A DNA stretch of 64,000 bases from Sialis fuliginosa (taxonomy: Eukaryota; Arthropoda; Insecta; Megaloptera; Sialidae), in the NCBI GenBank assembly GCA_961205875.1, contig OY540809.1, positions 30,826,267 to 30,890,266 on the forward strand. The letters run 5' to 3'. Numbering within the stretch: the first letter of the stretch is position 1; every line of letters begins with the position of its first letter. The position numbers were made by a program, and so were the translations under genes. The notes beneath the pieces are model-generated. The model did no database searches and was not told where the DNA came from. It saw only the letters and a list, made by a program, of their open reading frames with translations. This document shows positions 45,212-56,502 of the stretch, piece by piece.

Positions 45212-45991
45212 TATACCGGGTGTTCCAGACCACCCGTCCACTATGTTTTACGCCCAAACTATTGAAGATAGAGTTTTATGATAAAAAATTTACTATATAT
45301 ATCGACCCTAAAGAATTTCAGGAAAATGTTTTTAACCCCCTAAAACTCCTCCTTGGGGGGTAGTTTGAGGGGTACATTTAAATTTAAAATTATAATTTTT
45401 TTTTTTTAAATAAAATTAAAAATTTTCTTAACAAAAGTTGTTAATTTAAATATATTTTTTAAGATAAAGTACTAATTGATATACCATTCCATTAAAATTT
45501 TTGAATTATCACTAATTGAAGTTTTGAATTTTTGATATGTCGCGTATGACACTTTAAATTATCCAATTCTCAAATAGTCATACATCATTAGAAAGTTCGT
45601 TATTTCTGCTTTCAAAACAAATTTTAAAAATAAAATTTCATTAATATTTAACAAAACTAGAGCAATTTTAGTAAAACCCTAAAATTTAGGATCAAGTCGC
45701 CGTTTTTTCTAAACAATTGAATGTATGAAAAAAATTTTTTTACAAAAGTTTCATACTTTTTTATGATCTTCAAAATTATCTACTTTTGGATATACCGTTC
45801 CATTTGATTTTACTGAGAAACGGGCATGTACCCCTCAAACTACCCCCCAAGGAGGAGTTTTAGGGGGTTGAAAACATTTTCCTGAAATTCTTTAGGGTTG
45901 ATATATATAGTAAATTTTTTATCATAAAACTCTATCTTCAATAGTTTGGGCGTAAAACATAGTGGACGGATGGTCTGGAACACCCGGTATA
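45212..45991. mobile_element. Fold-back element with TATACCGGGTG ends
   Basis: The ends are TATACCGGGTGTTCCAGACC and its near-perfect complement. The arms pair for about 165 bp (ACGCCCAAACTATTGAAGAT, CCCCCTAAAACTCCTCCTTG). The tip TATACCGGGTG resembles TATACAGGGTG at 50909 and 52622, suggesting a related transposase and a TATA-like target. No ORF. Confidence 0.88.
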
Positions 45992-46717
45992 CCTAGTTAT
46001 TATATTTTTTTTAGAACATGTATACTTTAGAATATAATATCTAGTTGAAGTGAGAAACTTTAAAATTAAAATTGAAATTACATGAAATAAGAAAATGCTT
46101 CGTTCGTTAAATAGAAATTTAAAATTCTATTTAACTATTTAAATAATTGAAAACTTATATTCTTTATAAACAAAGAATAAATCTATAGTTAAATTGCATT
46201 CTTTCTTATCGTCTCCGTGATTTACATTATTTTTTGTTCTATACTTTCAGGAATGACTATTTTTAGAAACGGGTCTATTTATTTTTAATTAAATTTACTT
46301 TTTGCTCATCAATTAGTAATTAAAATAAGAGAATGATGTTACAACCTAAAATGTTTTTATTACCTCTGCCTTTTACACTTAATTTTTTTAATTTATTTAT
46401 TGATTAAAGAACACAAACAGCATAAAAATAGATACATTTATATAGTATATAAATATGTAACGTACCCACATAAGCGCACGGTTGAAGTGAAACTTTTTTT
46501 TCAATAACCATAAACATTAAATAAATAAAGCTAAACGTGTTAAATTAATAATCAAAATTATTTTATACGAAACATGTAGTTTGACACCGACTTAAACTTA
46601 ATTTTAAACGCGTGTTAAATTAATAATCAAAATTATTTTATACGAAACATGTAGTTTGACACCGACTTAAACTTAATTTTAAACGCATCATTCTCTTATA
46701 CATCTAATGCCGTGTTT
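45992..46717. other. AT-rich spacer with a duplication
   Basis: Contains the 75-bp tandem duplication below. AATAAGAGAATGATG (46324) and CATCATTCTCTTAT (46686) may be the ends of a small element, 46323-46700, around it. Confidence 0.4.
46536..46685. repeat. 75-bp tandem duplication, two identical copies
   Basis: 46536-46610 is repeated without visible change at 46611-46685, starting CGTGTTAAATTAATAATCAA and ending CTTAATTTTAAACG. Identity implies a recent duplication. Confidence 0.93.
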
Positions 46718-47630
46718 AGACCGAAAAAATAGAACAGAAACTCTTTTGACAAAAGTGCAACAAACCCTATACATTTTTAATAGAGCAAGAGCTGACTGCA
46801 AAATAACAGATCTATCGAGTAACAGGGTAAAATGTTTTTTAAATGTTAGTAGGTACCCATAACGGGCATGAGAAAAATCATTTTATGCCTGGGCGGAACT
46901 TGTTAATTTTTTAGGGGGGGGGGGGGGCAAGGAGCTAAAGCTAGGTAAAAAAAGTTTTTTTATTACAAGGCATTTGGCATGTTAAAATGTATAACAAAAG
47001 CAGCGGAAAATAACCTTCTTTCTTATTTTTTTAATAATATTAAAATTAAAATAAAAAATTATGACGCCCCTACCTATTATTCCAAAATTTAAAAAGTTAT
47101 TGTTGACTTTAGTATTTGTCGTTGGTAGTCCCACCACAGCCTCATTACCAAATTGTTATCAGATTTTTTTAGCCAGTAGTTACAAAGTTTGAGAGGGGGA
47201 GAAAATAAAATACTGTTTGAAGACCCCTACTGTCGCCATTTTTGAGTTAGAAAAAAAAAATATGGTCATATTCTACTAATTGAGATCTACATTTCGATAC
47301 CCTACACGCCTTGGTATACCACTTTTTTTAAATTTTCTTTAAGGTCTTCTGCAGGCGCCATTTTTGATTTAGAAAAAAATAAGAAAGAGGGTCAATTTCC
47401 GCTGCTTCGGTTATACATTTTAACATGCCACATACCTTGGTATAAAAAATCCCCCCACCCCCCTGAAAAATTAAAATGATTTTTCTCATGGTCGCTATGG
47501 GTACTAATATTTAAAAAACATTTTACCGTGTTACTCAATAGGCTAGTTTTTTGCAGCCAGCTCTCACTCTATAAATACGAAATGTTTTAAAACACCGTGT
47601 GCTGTTTTTTTTATCTAAACTCGACCGCTC
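46718..47630. mobile_element. Fold-back element around a GGGTTCC-family fragment
   Basis: The arms pair over about 180 bp: CTTGCTCTATTAAAA-side, GAGTAACAGGGTAAAATG, TTAGTAGGTACCCATAACGG and GAGAAAAATCATTTTA match inverted partners at 47475-47600. The middle (46898-47470) is a fragment of the GGGTTCC family, recognisable by GTAGTCCCACC and AGGCGCCATTTTTGA. No ORF. Confidence 0.75.
46898..47470 (-). repeat. GGGTTCC-family internal fragment (both ends missing)
   Basis: Matches the interior of the 33577-34607 repeat on the minus strand: GGAGCTAAAGCTAGGTAAAA, TTTGTCGTTGGTAGTCCCAC and CAGGCGCCATTTTTGA. The head and the palindromic tail are absent. Confidence 0.75.
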
Positions 47631-48528
47631 TCTTACGCATAACTGATGTAAACTGATTATAACGCATGCGCTGTTTATCTTCAGCATTTCATCTTAAAAC
47701 CTGTCGTATTTTAAAATATCTAATATCTAAATATCCTTTTTTGACATAAAATGTCAAATGTCTCTTTAAAAACGTTTTATATAAGTTATATTAAAAATCA
47801 GTTTGATTAAATTAAATGTGCTACTTTTAAAATAGATGCGTGATGTTTTGTGTTATGAAACATAAATTTTGAATCTCAAATTTATAAATATGTATATGTA
47901 TGATACCACCATATTTATTTTTATTTCAACAACGGAAAATAAATGTAACTTTTTGCATCTAACGATTTCAGCCCACATTTTTACGTATTTGTAATTGATC
48001 TTTTCAGTTGGCTGATTATCGAGACAATGAATGGCTTCTATTTGAGCGAACCTGAAATTCAGTATGATTAGTTGTTATCAAAAAATGTGTCAAAATAAAT
48101 GTGATTTTAATTATAAAAATTATATTTACTAATCTAAATATTTATTTTAAAACTGAAAAATATATTATTATATCAGAATATATATATTTTTATATAAAAA
48201 TGTATTTGTATTACAAAGTATAAAACAAAATCCAAGAAATTTGAATTTTTTGTCGATAATTTTATTAATATTAAAGAAATAACAAATCTTAAAGAAATTA
48301 AAAAAGTTATTTTAATCAAAAAGTTATCCTTTATATATTTATAAAAAAAACTCAATCAAAATCTTCTTTCAAAATAAATTAACATTTTATTATATTGAGT
48401 GAAGCAGTTTTAATGATTTTTAGATCTTAATTTATTTTTAAAATTATTTGGTATATACATATATGTATTTTTTTTAAGTTTTATTGAGATAAATCAATTT
48501 CTGTCAGTTTTTTATCTATTTTTGTTAC
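47631..48528. other. Spacer, nothing recognised
   Basis: Very AT-rich; the 60-codon frame at 48173 is low complexity. Confidence 0.4.
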
Positions 48529-48532
48529 CTTA

Positions 48533-50245
48533 GGGTCAATCCATATGAACTGGTCCAGCACTGGTTGCTCGATCATTCTAAAAAAAATTGATTTTTTGTG
48601 TGTAATTACCCTAACATGTTGATAGTTCGAAACGACCATTATTTTAATTTTATTATTTTTTGTTTTCGCGTGACGGCCATATTTGTTCTACAGGTCGCAG
48701 TATTTTTTGTACTTTAAAGGGTTTGCGGAAACTAAAATATCTCAGCTTCTATCAAACCTTTCAACATCGGAGTAAAAGCAAATTATTCAGAATAAAACGG
48801 GCTAGAAGATTACTTCTAAACATTTTCACCTAAATATTATTCTAAAGGGTGAAATTTCAGCCTTAATTCTTAGTTCTATTTTTGAAAAAATCCCATTTTC
48901 AAGGGGATGTTTTTGCAAGAAGGGAAAAAGTTAACAAGTCAAATTATTTTTTACAAATAGGTGGGTACTAGTTGTATTCACACACCAAAGTTCAACTCTG
49001 AGACTTGCCCCCCTTTATTTCAAAAAATTCTCAAAATTTGAAAATTTGAGAAAATGGCACTTTTCAAAGCTAAATAACTCTGGTGGGGGACCAGATAAAA
49101 ATCTGAAATTTTAGCCCATAATAGTACTACATAATGGTATTATGTACCAAAAATTTTGAGATTGAGATTTAACTACAAGCAGTGGTATTTCAACCACAAA
49201 AATGCATGTTTCAATGAGCGAATACATGTTGTGATTTTGTTTCAATAATAATTAAAACACGTTATATCTTTGTTATGAATTACATACTTTAAGTTATTAT
49301 ATGTGTTATAAATTTTTAAAGCTGACCTAATTTTCTATCTAAAAATAAAATATATATAGGGTGTAACCTTTGAAAAACAAAAGTTGACATCATTTCCGGT
49401 TCAACCGGAAGTGACAGAAAATAAAAAATGAGATTTTAAAAACATTCAGAAAAAATACAATTTTTTTCTTCATTCAAGCATTCTTCTATTTCCAAGAAGA
49501 AAAAAGATAGTAATAAGGTATTATATTAATGTTGACACTCTGTATTAACATATGAACTCCTATTGAATATTGTGGTTGCAATACCACTGCCTGTAGTTAA
49601 ATCTCAATCTCAAAATTTTTGGTACATAATACCATTATGTAGTACTATTATGGGCTAAAATTTCAAATTTTTATCTGGTCCCCCTCCAGAGTAATTTAGC
49701 TTTGAAAAGTGCCATTTTCTCAAATTTTCAAATTTTGAGAATTTTTTGAAATAAAGGGGGGCAAATCTCAGAGTTGAACTTTGGTGTGTAAATACAACTA
49801 GTACCCACCTATTTGTAAAAAATAATTTGACTTGTTAACTTTTCCCCTTCTTGCAAAAACATCCCCTTGAAAATGGGATTTTTTTTAAAATAGAACTAAG
49901 AATTAAGGCTGAAATTTCACCCTTTAGAATAACATTTAGGTGAAAATGTCTAGAAGTAATCTTCTAGCCCGTTTTATTTTGAATAATTTGCTTTTACTCC
50001 GATGTTGAAAGGTTTGATAGAAGCTGAGATATTTTAGTTTCCGCAAACCCTTTAAAGTTCAAAAAATGCTGCGACCTGTAGAACAAATATGGCCGTCACG
50101 CAAAAACAAAAAACAATAAAATTAAAATAATGGTCGTTTCGAACTACCAAAATGTTAGGGTAATTACACACAAAAAATCATTTTTTTTTAGAATGGCCAA
50201 GCAACCATTTAATTTAATTTTGGACCATTTCATATGGATTGACCC
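48533..50245. mobile_element. 1.7-kb fold-back element, GGGTCAATCC ends, 4-bp TSD
   Basis: The ends are GGGTCAATCCATATGAA and its complement. The arms pair for about 650-690 bp with high identity (CCACCTATTTGTAAAAAATA, CTCAGAGTTGAACTTTGG, GTAGTACTATTATGGGCTAA). The loop is about 49200-49590 and includes the small palindrome TTTCCGGTTCAACCGGAAGT. The flanks are CTTA at 48529-48532 and 50246-50249. No coding region. Confidence 0.9.
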
Positions 50246-50249
50246 CTTA

Positions 50250-50908
50250 GTTGGTCCTTGACTGAATAAAATACATTCTTTGAAAAGAAAAGAATGTATT
50301 CAATGTTTTGATTATTTTTTCGTGGAATCTATTGCTTTAGTTTCAGATTTCTTTACACAGGGCTCAATAAATCCCAGTGAACCGTACTCGCCAGGAAAAA
50401 ACTGTTCTTGCCCACCTCAAAATGAAATGTTTTACTAAGTTCTGGGCTGTTATCGTATTTTTTACTTGACGTTTCAACTTCCAAGTCTCAGAAAAACGTC
50501 TGAAAAAGACTCCTACGTAAGAGTCAATATAAATAATTTTTATTCAAAAGAAATAATTTTTAATTACAAAGTAATATACTATGGGCTTCAGTAATTGTCT
50601 GTCCGGAGCTTATATAGTTACATCATTTTAAATAAAACCCCAAATATATGTATATTTCATTAATTAATTTTATATCAAGTTTAACATATTTAAATACTAA
50701 AATTCGGAATATCAAATATTTATTGCCACAAAATTTACTTATACAATTTTTTATTTTAATTTTGTCTATTGAACTGTTAGTTCTTTAGACAGCTGTTTTA
50801 TGTTATGGTTTAATTTTTTTTTTTACTTTTTTGTTAATTGTTTGCTTTTATTTATTTAGTATACAATTTTTAATAATAAAATAATAATTTAATCGCAACA
50901 TATATGTA
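50250..50908. other. Spacer, nothing recognised
   Basis: Contains a short GACGTTTCAACTTCCAAGTCTC-like segment near 50469 followed by AAAACGTCTGAAAAAGAC, weakly palindromic and similar in style to the CGAAACGT hairpins. Confidence 0.4.
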
Positions 50909-52625
50909 TATACAGGGTGAGTCGGGAGGAATCTGTAATACTCCAGGAATGTATTGTACACGTGAAAATAATAACAAAAAACCCAAATTTTATTATCCGA
51001 TTTTCATTTGTGTAAAGTATCGAGCGAATGGAAGTAAAATCACAGCTCAGCAAAATACCACATTCTTTAAAATTACCTACTTATGTAACTAACGTAATAA
51101 TTAAATGTTTTAAGTAATCTTAAGTATGTAGAAAATGTGCATTTTTGCTTAGTTGTGATATCTGCACAATATCGGAATTTTTTGCAGTTTTAATTGGGGC
51201 CAGCGAGGCAACTATATAAAGTAAACGCGTATAATATTAAAAGGAGAGACAGATTTTAAGTCTGGTTCACGGGGGAGACTTTAAGCCGGGTTTTGGGCGT
51301 GTAACAATGAGATACTCCTGCGACGTAAGTTCAATGTAAAATAACGCGCAATAGAAGGGGGGGGGGGGGGGGTAATGGTCAAATTCTAAATTCATAGTTT
51401 AAGTGTGCTGCCGAGCTAGGACATGTAAGTTTGTAATTGCTTTATTATTTTAATTATATGTGAAAATAATATTTTATTCTAAAGTATCAAGTTCAGTAAA
51501 TGTTATGAAATTCAATATCGCTATGCATGTACCTTTCGTCAGCAAACTTAAGTCTATTATTATAATTGTTTCGGGGTTTTTATTCTTATCATAGTTAAAT
51601 GAAACGCTTAGTATGAATTTGTTTATAATAATAATTTAAAGGATTTAAATTCATGTATCAATTTTATATTTCAATTGTTGTAGGGATTTTATGGGGTTTA
51701 TTTAAATATCATTTCTTGTAGAGTTGGAAGGTCAATAATTTAAAATATATATTTATATATTGTTTCACTGTTGTCTATATAGTTGAATTTTGTATTGATT
51801 AATTATATTTTATTGGTTTGGAGTAAATTGTTTATTGTTGTTTTTCATAAGTAGGGATTCAAACATAAATGATTAAATAGGGGTTGAGTCAATTTAAATA
51901 TATTTTTGTTTTGTTTAATTAATGTATAAATTGTTTTGTTTCTGTTATTAAATTTAATATAATTTAACAGTTTGTTAATTTGGTTGTCATTGTTGAAATC
52001 CACATCGTACGTATCCCAGTTTCCCCTGAACATTCCTACAAAGTATGTATTCCAACTGGACGGCTATATGCCGGGTTCAGTTGTACGACTATTAGGCTCG
52101 TAATTGCTGAATGGACCCAAAACAAGCGACCCCACCCTGTATATTTTCCAATTTTTTACGCTACCATATAAATACATGGTGGGCGAGCAACATTTGTTTT
52201 TAAGTTATAGCGTAATTAAAAATTAAAGAAATTTCAGTAATTATTGAAGTACTAATAATGGATAAAGTAGTATGCTCTGTTCCAGGCTCGAAAACATTTG
52301 ATACATTTGATCATTTTTGTATTGTCAAACTGATTTAAGTACGTAACCTAACCTAACCTGATTTAAGTACGGTTATTTCTTGAGTTTGTACGATTAAAGA
52401 GTTACAAAATGCCACACATTTATTCAAATGTAGAATATACAAATATGGTGTTTGTTAATTTAATAATTTTTAGTTATTATGTATGAAATTTCTTTAATTT
52501 TTAATTACGCTATAACTTAAAAACAAATGAAAATCGGATAATAAAATTTGGGTTTTTTGTTATTATTTTCACGTGTACAATACATTCCTGGAGTATTACA
52601 GATTCCTCCCGACTCACCCTGTATA
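50909..52625. mobile_element. Element with TATACAGGGTGAGTCGG ends
   Basis: The TIRs (50909-51016 and 52519-52625) are nearly identical and include CCTGGAGTATTACAG and GTTATTATTTTCACGTGTAC. The interior is partly filled by another palindrome (52193-52520). The CCACCCTGTATAT sequence at 52132 looks like the end of a third related element. A G-run lies at 51358-51372. It shares the TATA at its right tip with the next element. No ORF is supported. Confidence 0.85.
52193..52520. repeat. Palindromic insert (AACATTTGTTTTTAAGTTAT ends)
   Basis: The left arm has TTTTTAAGTTATAGCGTAAT then AAAAATTAAAGAAATTT, and the right arm has its complement. CCTAACCTAACC occurs near 52346. It lies just inside the right TIR of the larger element. 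Confidence 0.7.
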
Positions 52626-52736
52626 CAGGGTGGGGCATTTAAAGTATTAACCTAACCATCGCATATTTGAAAAAAATGTTTAGACCAAAAAATGTTTGGT
52701 TGTGAGGGGGTAATCGAATAGTAATATTTATTTGTT

Positions 52737-53374
52737 GTTTTAGTGTGGCCTTCAAGGATATTTGAAGATCAACATCAATTTTTTAAATAGAAACCTATAT
52801 TTTTTATTTAATAATCTTATTCTACATAAAAAAATAGGAATCTTTGATTGAAAACTTTTTTTTGGACAACCTAAACCTTATGAGATATCTAACAAAATAA
52901 TTTAGAGATTTTGAACATTAAAGATTTTTTTACTTAGAAATCATCAACTTAGAGAAAAAATACAAGATACAAAAAATGTTTATTTTGGTCTAATGAAACT
53001 TAAAAAATTATTCTAGAATTTTTTTTAACATTTCGTATTTTTTTTGTTTTTTGCCAAAATAAAATAAATAAATAAAGTTTTTTTTAAATTTTTTAAATAA
53101 TTCTCCAAGCTATATTAGATAAAAATAAACATTTTTTATATCCTGTATTTTTTTTCTTAAGCTTATGGTTTCTGAGTAAAAAATTCTTGAAAGTTCAAAA
53201 TCTCGAATTATTTTATTAGATATCTTGGAAAGTGTTGGTTGTTCAAAAAAAAGTTTTCAATGAAAGATTCGTGATTTTTCACGTAGAATAAGATTACTAA
53301 ATAAAAACTATAGGTTCCTATTAAAAAAATGATGTTGGCCTTCAAATATCCTTGAAGGCCACGTTAAAATAAAT
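52737..53374. mobile_element. Fold-back element (GTGGCCTTCAAGGATATTTG)
   Basis: The ends are TTTTAGTGTGGCCTTCAAGG and, reversed, TTTTAACGTGGCCTTCAAGG. The arms pair for nearly their whole length; AATAATCTTATTCTAC and GATATCTAACAAAATAAT are found in both. The loop is near 53050. It adjoins the LINE 3' tail. Confidence 0.85.
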
Positions 53375-53566
53375 AAATAAACATTTTATTCTTTTTCACT
53401 ACATGGAATAGTATAGAATACGTCAGTGGAACTCTTTATAAATATTTGTATAGAATAAAAAATATAAAAAAATTGAAATTGAAATCAAAACAAAAAAACT
53501 AGAATAAAAACGAAAAAACTAGAATATTTTATATAAATGAAAGAAGGAAAATAAATCAGATTCGTA

Positions 53567-55248
53567 TTATTTGAAATTATTTTCAAGATAGTCCTTGATA
53601 TTGTAAAAGCAATGATCCAACAGGAATTCTTTTAGATGTTTTCTAAATTTATTTGTCTGTGAGTTTTTTATGTATGTGGGTAAGTTGTTGTATATTTTGA
53701 CTATTGAATTGAAAGGTGCTTTGTATAAGGTTGTTAATGATGTTTGGTGTATTTTGCAGGAGTCTTTATTTCTTGTATTGTAGTTATGTGTTAGATAATT
53801 TTCCGCGAAAAGATCATAATTGCCTTTGAAGAACACTGCGCATTCGTATATGTATAAGCTGGGTAGGGTTAGTACTTTAAGTTTTTTGAATATAGGCCGA
53901 CAGGGATCTCTAGGACTGTTACCGTTTATAATTCGTAATGCTTTTTTTTGTATTTTAAATAGGTTATTTAGATAGTTTGTATTGCCCCATATAATTATTC
54001 CGTAGCGTATGTTAGAAATTATAAACGAGTGATAGATATTGTTCAATAAGACCTCTATCGGTGCCTTAGCTTTCATGCTGCGCAATAAAAAACAGAATTT
54101 GGATATTTTATTAGTTATGTAGTCAATATGTGGTTTCCAAGTTAAGTTTTGGTCAACATATATTCCTAGTAATTTGACTGAAGGTTCTAGTGGGATTTCG
54201 TTGTCTATGTCAATTTTCATTTTATTAGTTAGGTCATTAAATTCTCCAAATCTTATGTATTTTGTTTTTTCAATGTTTATTTTTAATGCGTTGTTAGATG
54301 TCCAGCCTATTAGGGATATTAAAGAGTCATTTATTTTTGTAGTGATATTTTCAGAGTTTATTTCATTATAGATAATTGTTACATCGTCCGCGTACAAAAT
54401 TAAATGTTCTTTAATGTTGTCAGTTAAGTCGTTAATGTAAATGTTGAATAATAATGGGGATAGGATAGATCCCTGCGGCGTGCCTTCGGATTTGTGTGTA
54501 ATACCAGATCTCGTCACTTGCGATACAGAAGTATAACCGTTTATATCTATTTCCACTAACTGCGCTCTATTCGTCATGTACGATACAATCAATTTACCGG
54601 CCTGGCCGCGTATTCCATATTTTTCTAGTTTTGTTTCAAATAATTGTAAATTAATACAGTCAAAGGCTTTAGACATATCGAATAAGGCTGCTAGAGGTAT
54701 GTTTTTATTGTTCCACGCTTTGGTAATTATGTCTAGTATTTTGAATAATGCTATAGATGTTGAGGAACCCGGGACGAAACCGTTCTGGCATTTTGATATT
54801 ATTTTAAATTTTGTTAGGTAATTATTTATTCTATTGTAAATGGATTTTTCTAATATTTTGGAAATGTTGCTTAGGATGGATATGGGACGGTAGTTATTGA
54901 TTTGGCTAGGATCACCGTTTTTAAATATGGGTTTGACAATGGCGAGTTTGAGTGGTTCAGGAAATTTTCCTGAAGTAAAGCATTTATTTATTAAGCATGC
55001 TATCGGGCATGCTATGATGTGTGCACTAGATTTGAGTAACAGTACGGGAATTTCGTCCCAGCCTACCGATTTTTTGTTTTTTAAGTTAATACAGATGTTA
55101 TATATTTCTTTCTGGTCACATGGAAATAGATATAAACTATTATGGTGGTTTGATCCTTGTATGTTTTGGTCAGTATTAGGTTTTGGTAGATTAAAGTTTT
55201 TGGTTATGTTAGTGAAGTATTCATTTAAATTGTTTGCTATTTCGGTGG
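53567..55248 (-). pseudogene. LINE ORF2 C-terminal part: reverse transcriptase (frameshifted from endonuclease)
   Basis: The open frame extends from about 55250, next to the end of the endonuclease frame, to the stop at 53567. Upstream of the first ATG (54676) it already encodes RT motifs: VGWDEIPVLLLK, LAIVKPIFKNGD, NNYRPISILS and QNGFVPGSST. After it come LFDMSKAFDCIN (catalytic-box Asp), GTPQGSILSPLLF (residues 65-77 from that ATG) and YADD (95-98), all intact. The C-terminal part (KLLGIYVDQNLTW, IWGNTNYL, NTRNK) matches CR1/L2/Jockey-type RT tails. No RNase H. One base is apparently lost around 55240-55280. The catalytic residues are complete, so this is a young, lightly damaged copy. Confidence 0.88.
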
Positions 55249-56502
55249 GATGATTGTTTTCATTAGTTTTGTTAGTTTGTTATTGTTTTTTTGATTTGTT
55301 GAGTCATTTATTATATTCCAAACTGTTTTACTTTTGTTGTTAGAAGATTGAATTAGGTTATCGTAATACTGTGTTTTAGTTTTTTTAACGGTAGATTTTA
55401 TTTGTTTACATATTTTTTTATAGTATGATGTGATATTTTCGGTTTGGTAATTGAGCTGTTCTAATTCTTTAATTAATGTAAATAGGTTGTTTTTTAATGT
55501 GGATAAATGACGAACTTCATTTGTTATCCAGTTATTATTTTTATTTAATAAGTTATTTTTTATAGTCTTTTTAGGAAAACATATTTCGAAATAGTAACTA
55601 AGGGTATTATAAAATGATTCATAGTATTTGTCTACGTCATGTATTTCATTTAGAATATTCCAATTTTCTTTTTCCAAAAGATTATTAAAATGTGTGATTT
55701 GTTCCAAAGTGTATGTTCGTATTTGTTTATATTCACTATTAAATAAAACAGTTTGGGAATCGTAAACGAACTCTATCGCGCAGTGATCTGAAAAGGCAAT
55801 TTGATATATATTAACATTGTACTTACCGTCTATATTCGTATAAAAATTATCTAATAGTGTTTGTGACGTTCTATTAATTCTTGTTGGATCTTTGATGGTG
55901 TGTATCATGTTAAAACTATTGAGTAAAATATATAGTTGTTTTGTTTTATTATCAGTGGTATTTAATAAGTTGATGTTTAGATCACCACATAGTAAGATTT
56001 TAATTTTGAAATTTTGTAAAAATTGTAACAGTTCTTCAAGTTTTAGTATGAATTCGGTAAAATCTCCTGTGGGTGATCTATACATACATATCACTAATAG
56101 ATTTAATTGTTCACATTTGATACTACAACACTCAAATGTTTTTTCACAGCAGAACTTTTCGACTTGAATTTCTTCACAATAGATATTGTTTTTCGTATAT
56201 ATCGCTACCCCGCCGTGTATGTGTATGGTTCTGGAGAATTGACTTTTAAGTATATAATTATTTATTTTAATAAATTCTATCTCTTCTTTTTTCATCCAGT
56301 GTTCACTAATGCATATGATATCCGGATTTTTGTCTTCAAGGAATATTTCTAGCTCGTTTGGTTTGTTTCTGAGGCATTGTATGTTGATGTGGATCACGCT
56401 TTTTTTTATTTTAATTTTTTTATTGTCTATCGAATTATGTTCAATTTTGTATTCTTTATTGTTGTTATCAATTTGATGTCCACTGTTGCTGTTGTTGTGC
56501 AT
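55237..56502 (-). CDS. LINE ORF2 N-terminal part: AP-like endonuclease
   Basis: 421 residues before a stop. The endonuclease/exonuclease/phosphatase fold motifs are in order: HINIQCLRNK (N40), SEHW (E67), YRSPTG (Y141), CGDLNIN (D174, N176), TSQTLLDNF (about 212-220) and FSDHCAIEF (D239, H240). These are the metal-binding and catalytic residues of LINE endonucleases that nick target DNA for target-primed reverse transcription. Residues about 260-410 are the linker to the reverse transcriptase (YYKKICKQIK, TVWNIINDST). The frame ends at IIPPK, and the RT continues in another frame, so in this copy the polyprotein is broken. ATG 56502 overlaps ORF1 and is the first in frame. Confidence 0.88.
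   Translation of the reverse strand: MHNNSNSGHQIDNNNKEYKIEHNSIDNKKIKIKKSVIHINIQCLRNKPNELEIFLEDKNPDIICISEHWMKKEEIEFIKINNYILKSQFSRTIHIHGGVAIYTKNNIYCEEIQVEKFCCEKTFECCSIKCEQLNLLVICMYRSPTGDFTEFILKLEELLQFLQNFKIKILLCGDLNINLLNTTDNKTKQLYILLNSFNMIHTIKDPTRINRTSQTLLDNFYTNIDGKYNVNIYQIAFSDHCAIEFVYDSQTVLFNSEYKQIRTYTLEQITHFNNLLEKENWNILNEIHDVDKYYESFYNTLSYYFEICFPKKTIKNNLLNKNNNWITNEVRHLSTLKNNLFTLIKELEQLNYQTENITSYYKKICKQIKSTVKKTKTQYYDNLIQSSNNKSKTVWNIINDSTNQKNNNKLTKLMKTIIPPK

Noticed and set aside
52346-52358. CCTAACCTAACC as an internal telomere-like repeat.
   Set aside because: Only about two units, and most insects use TTAGG (CCTAA) but arrays would be longer; too short to interpret.
55285-55291. A-AAA-AAC slippery heptamer (minus strand) in the zero frame just before the end of the endonuclease frame, suggesting programmed -1 frameshifting into the RT.
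   Set aside because: After a -1 slip the reading meets TAA within two codons, so it cannot lead into the RT frame. A simple one-base loss further downstream explains the break.
54897-56352. Plus-strand frames of 81-118 codons over the LINE.
   Set aside because: They are antisense shadows of the ORF2 frame and have no recognisable domain.
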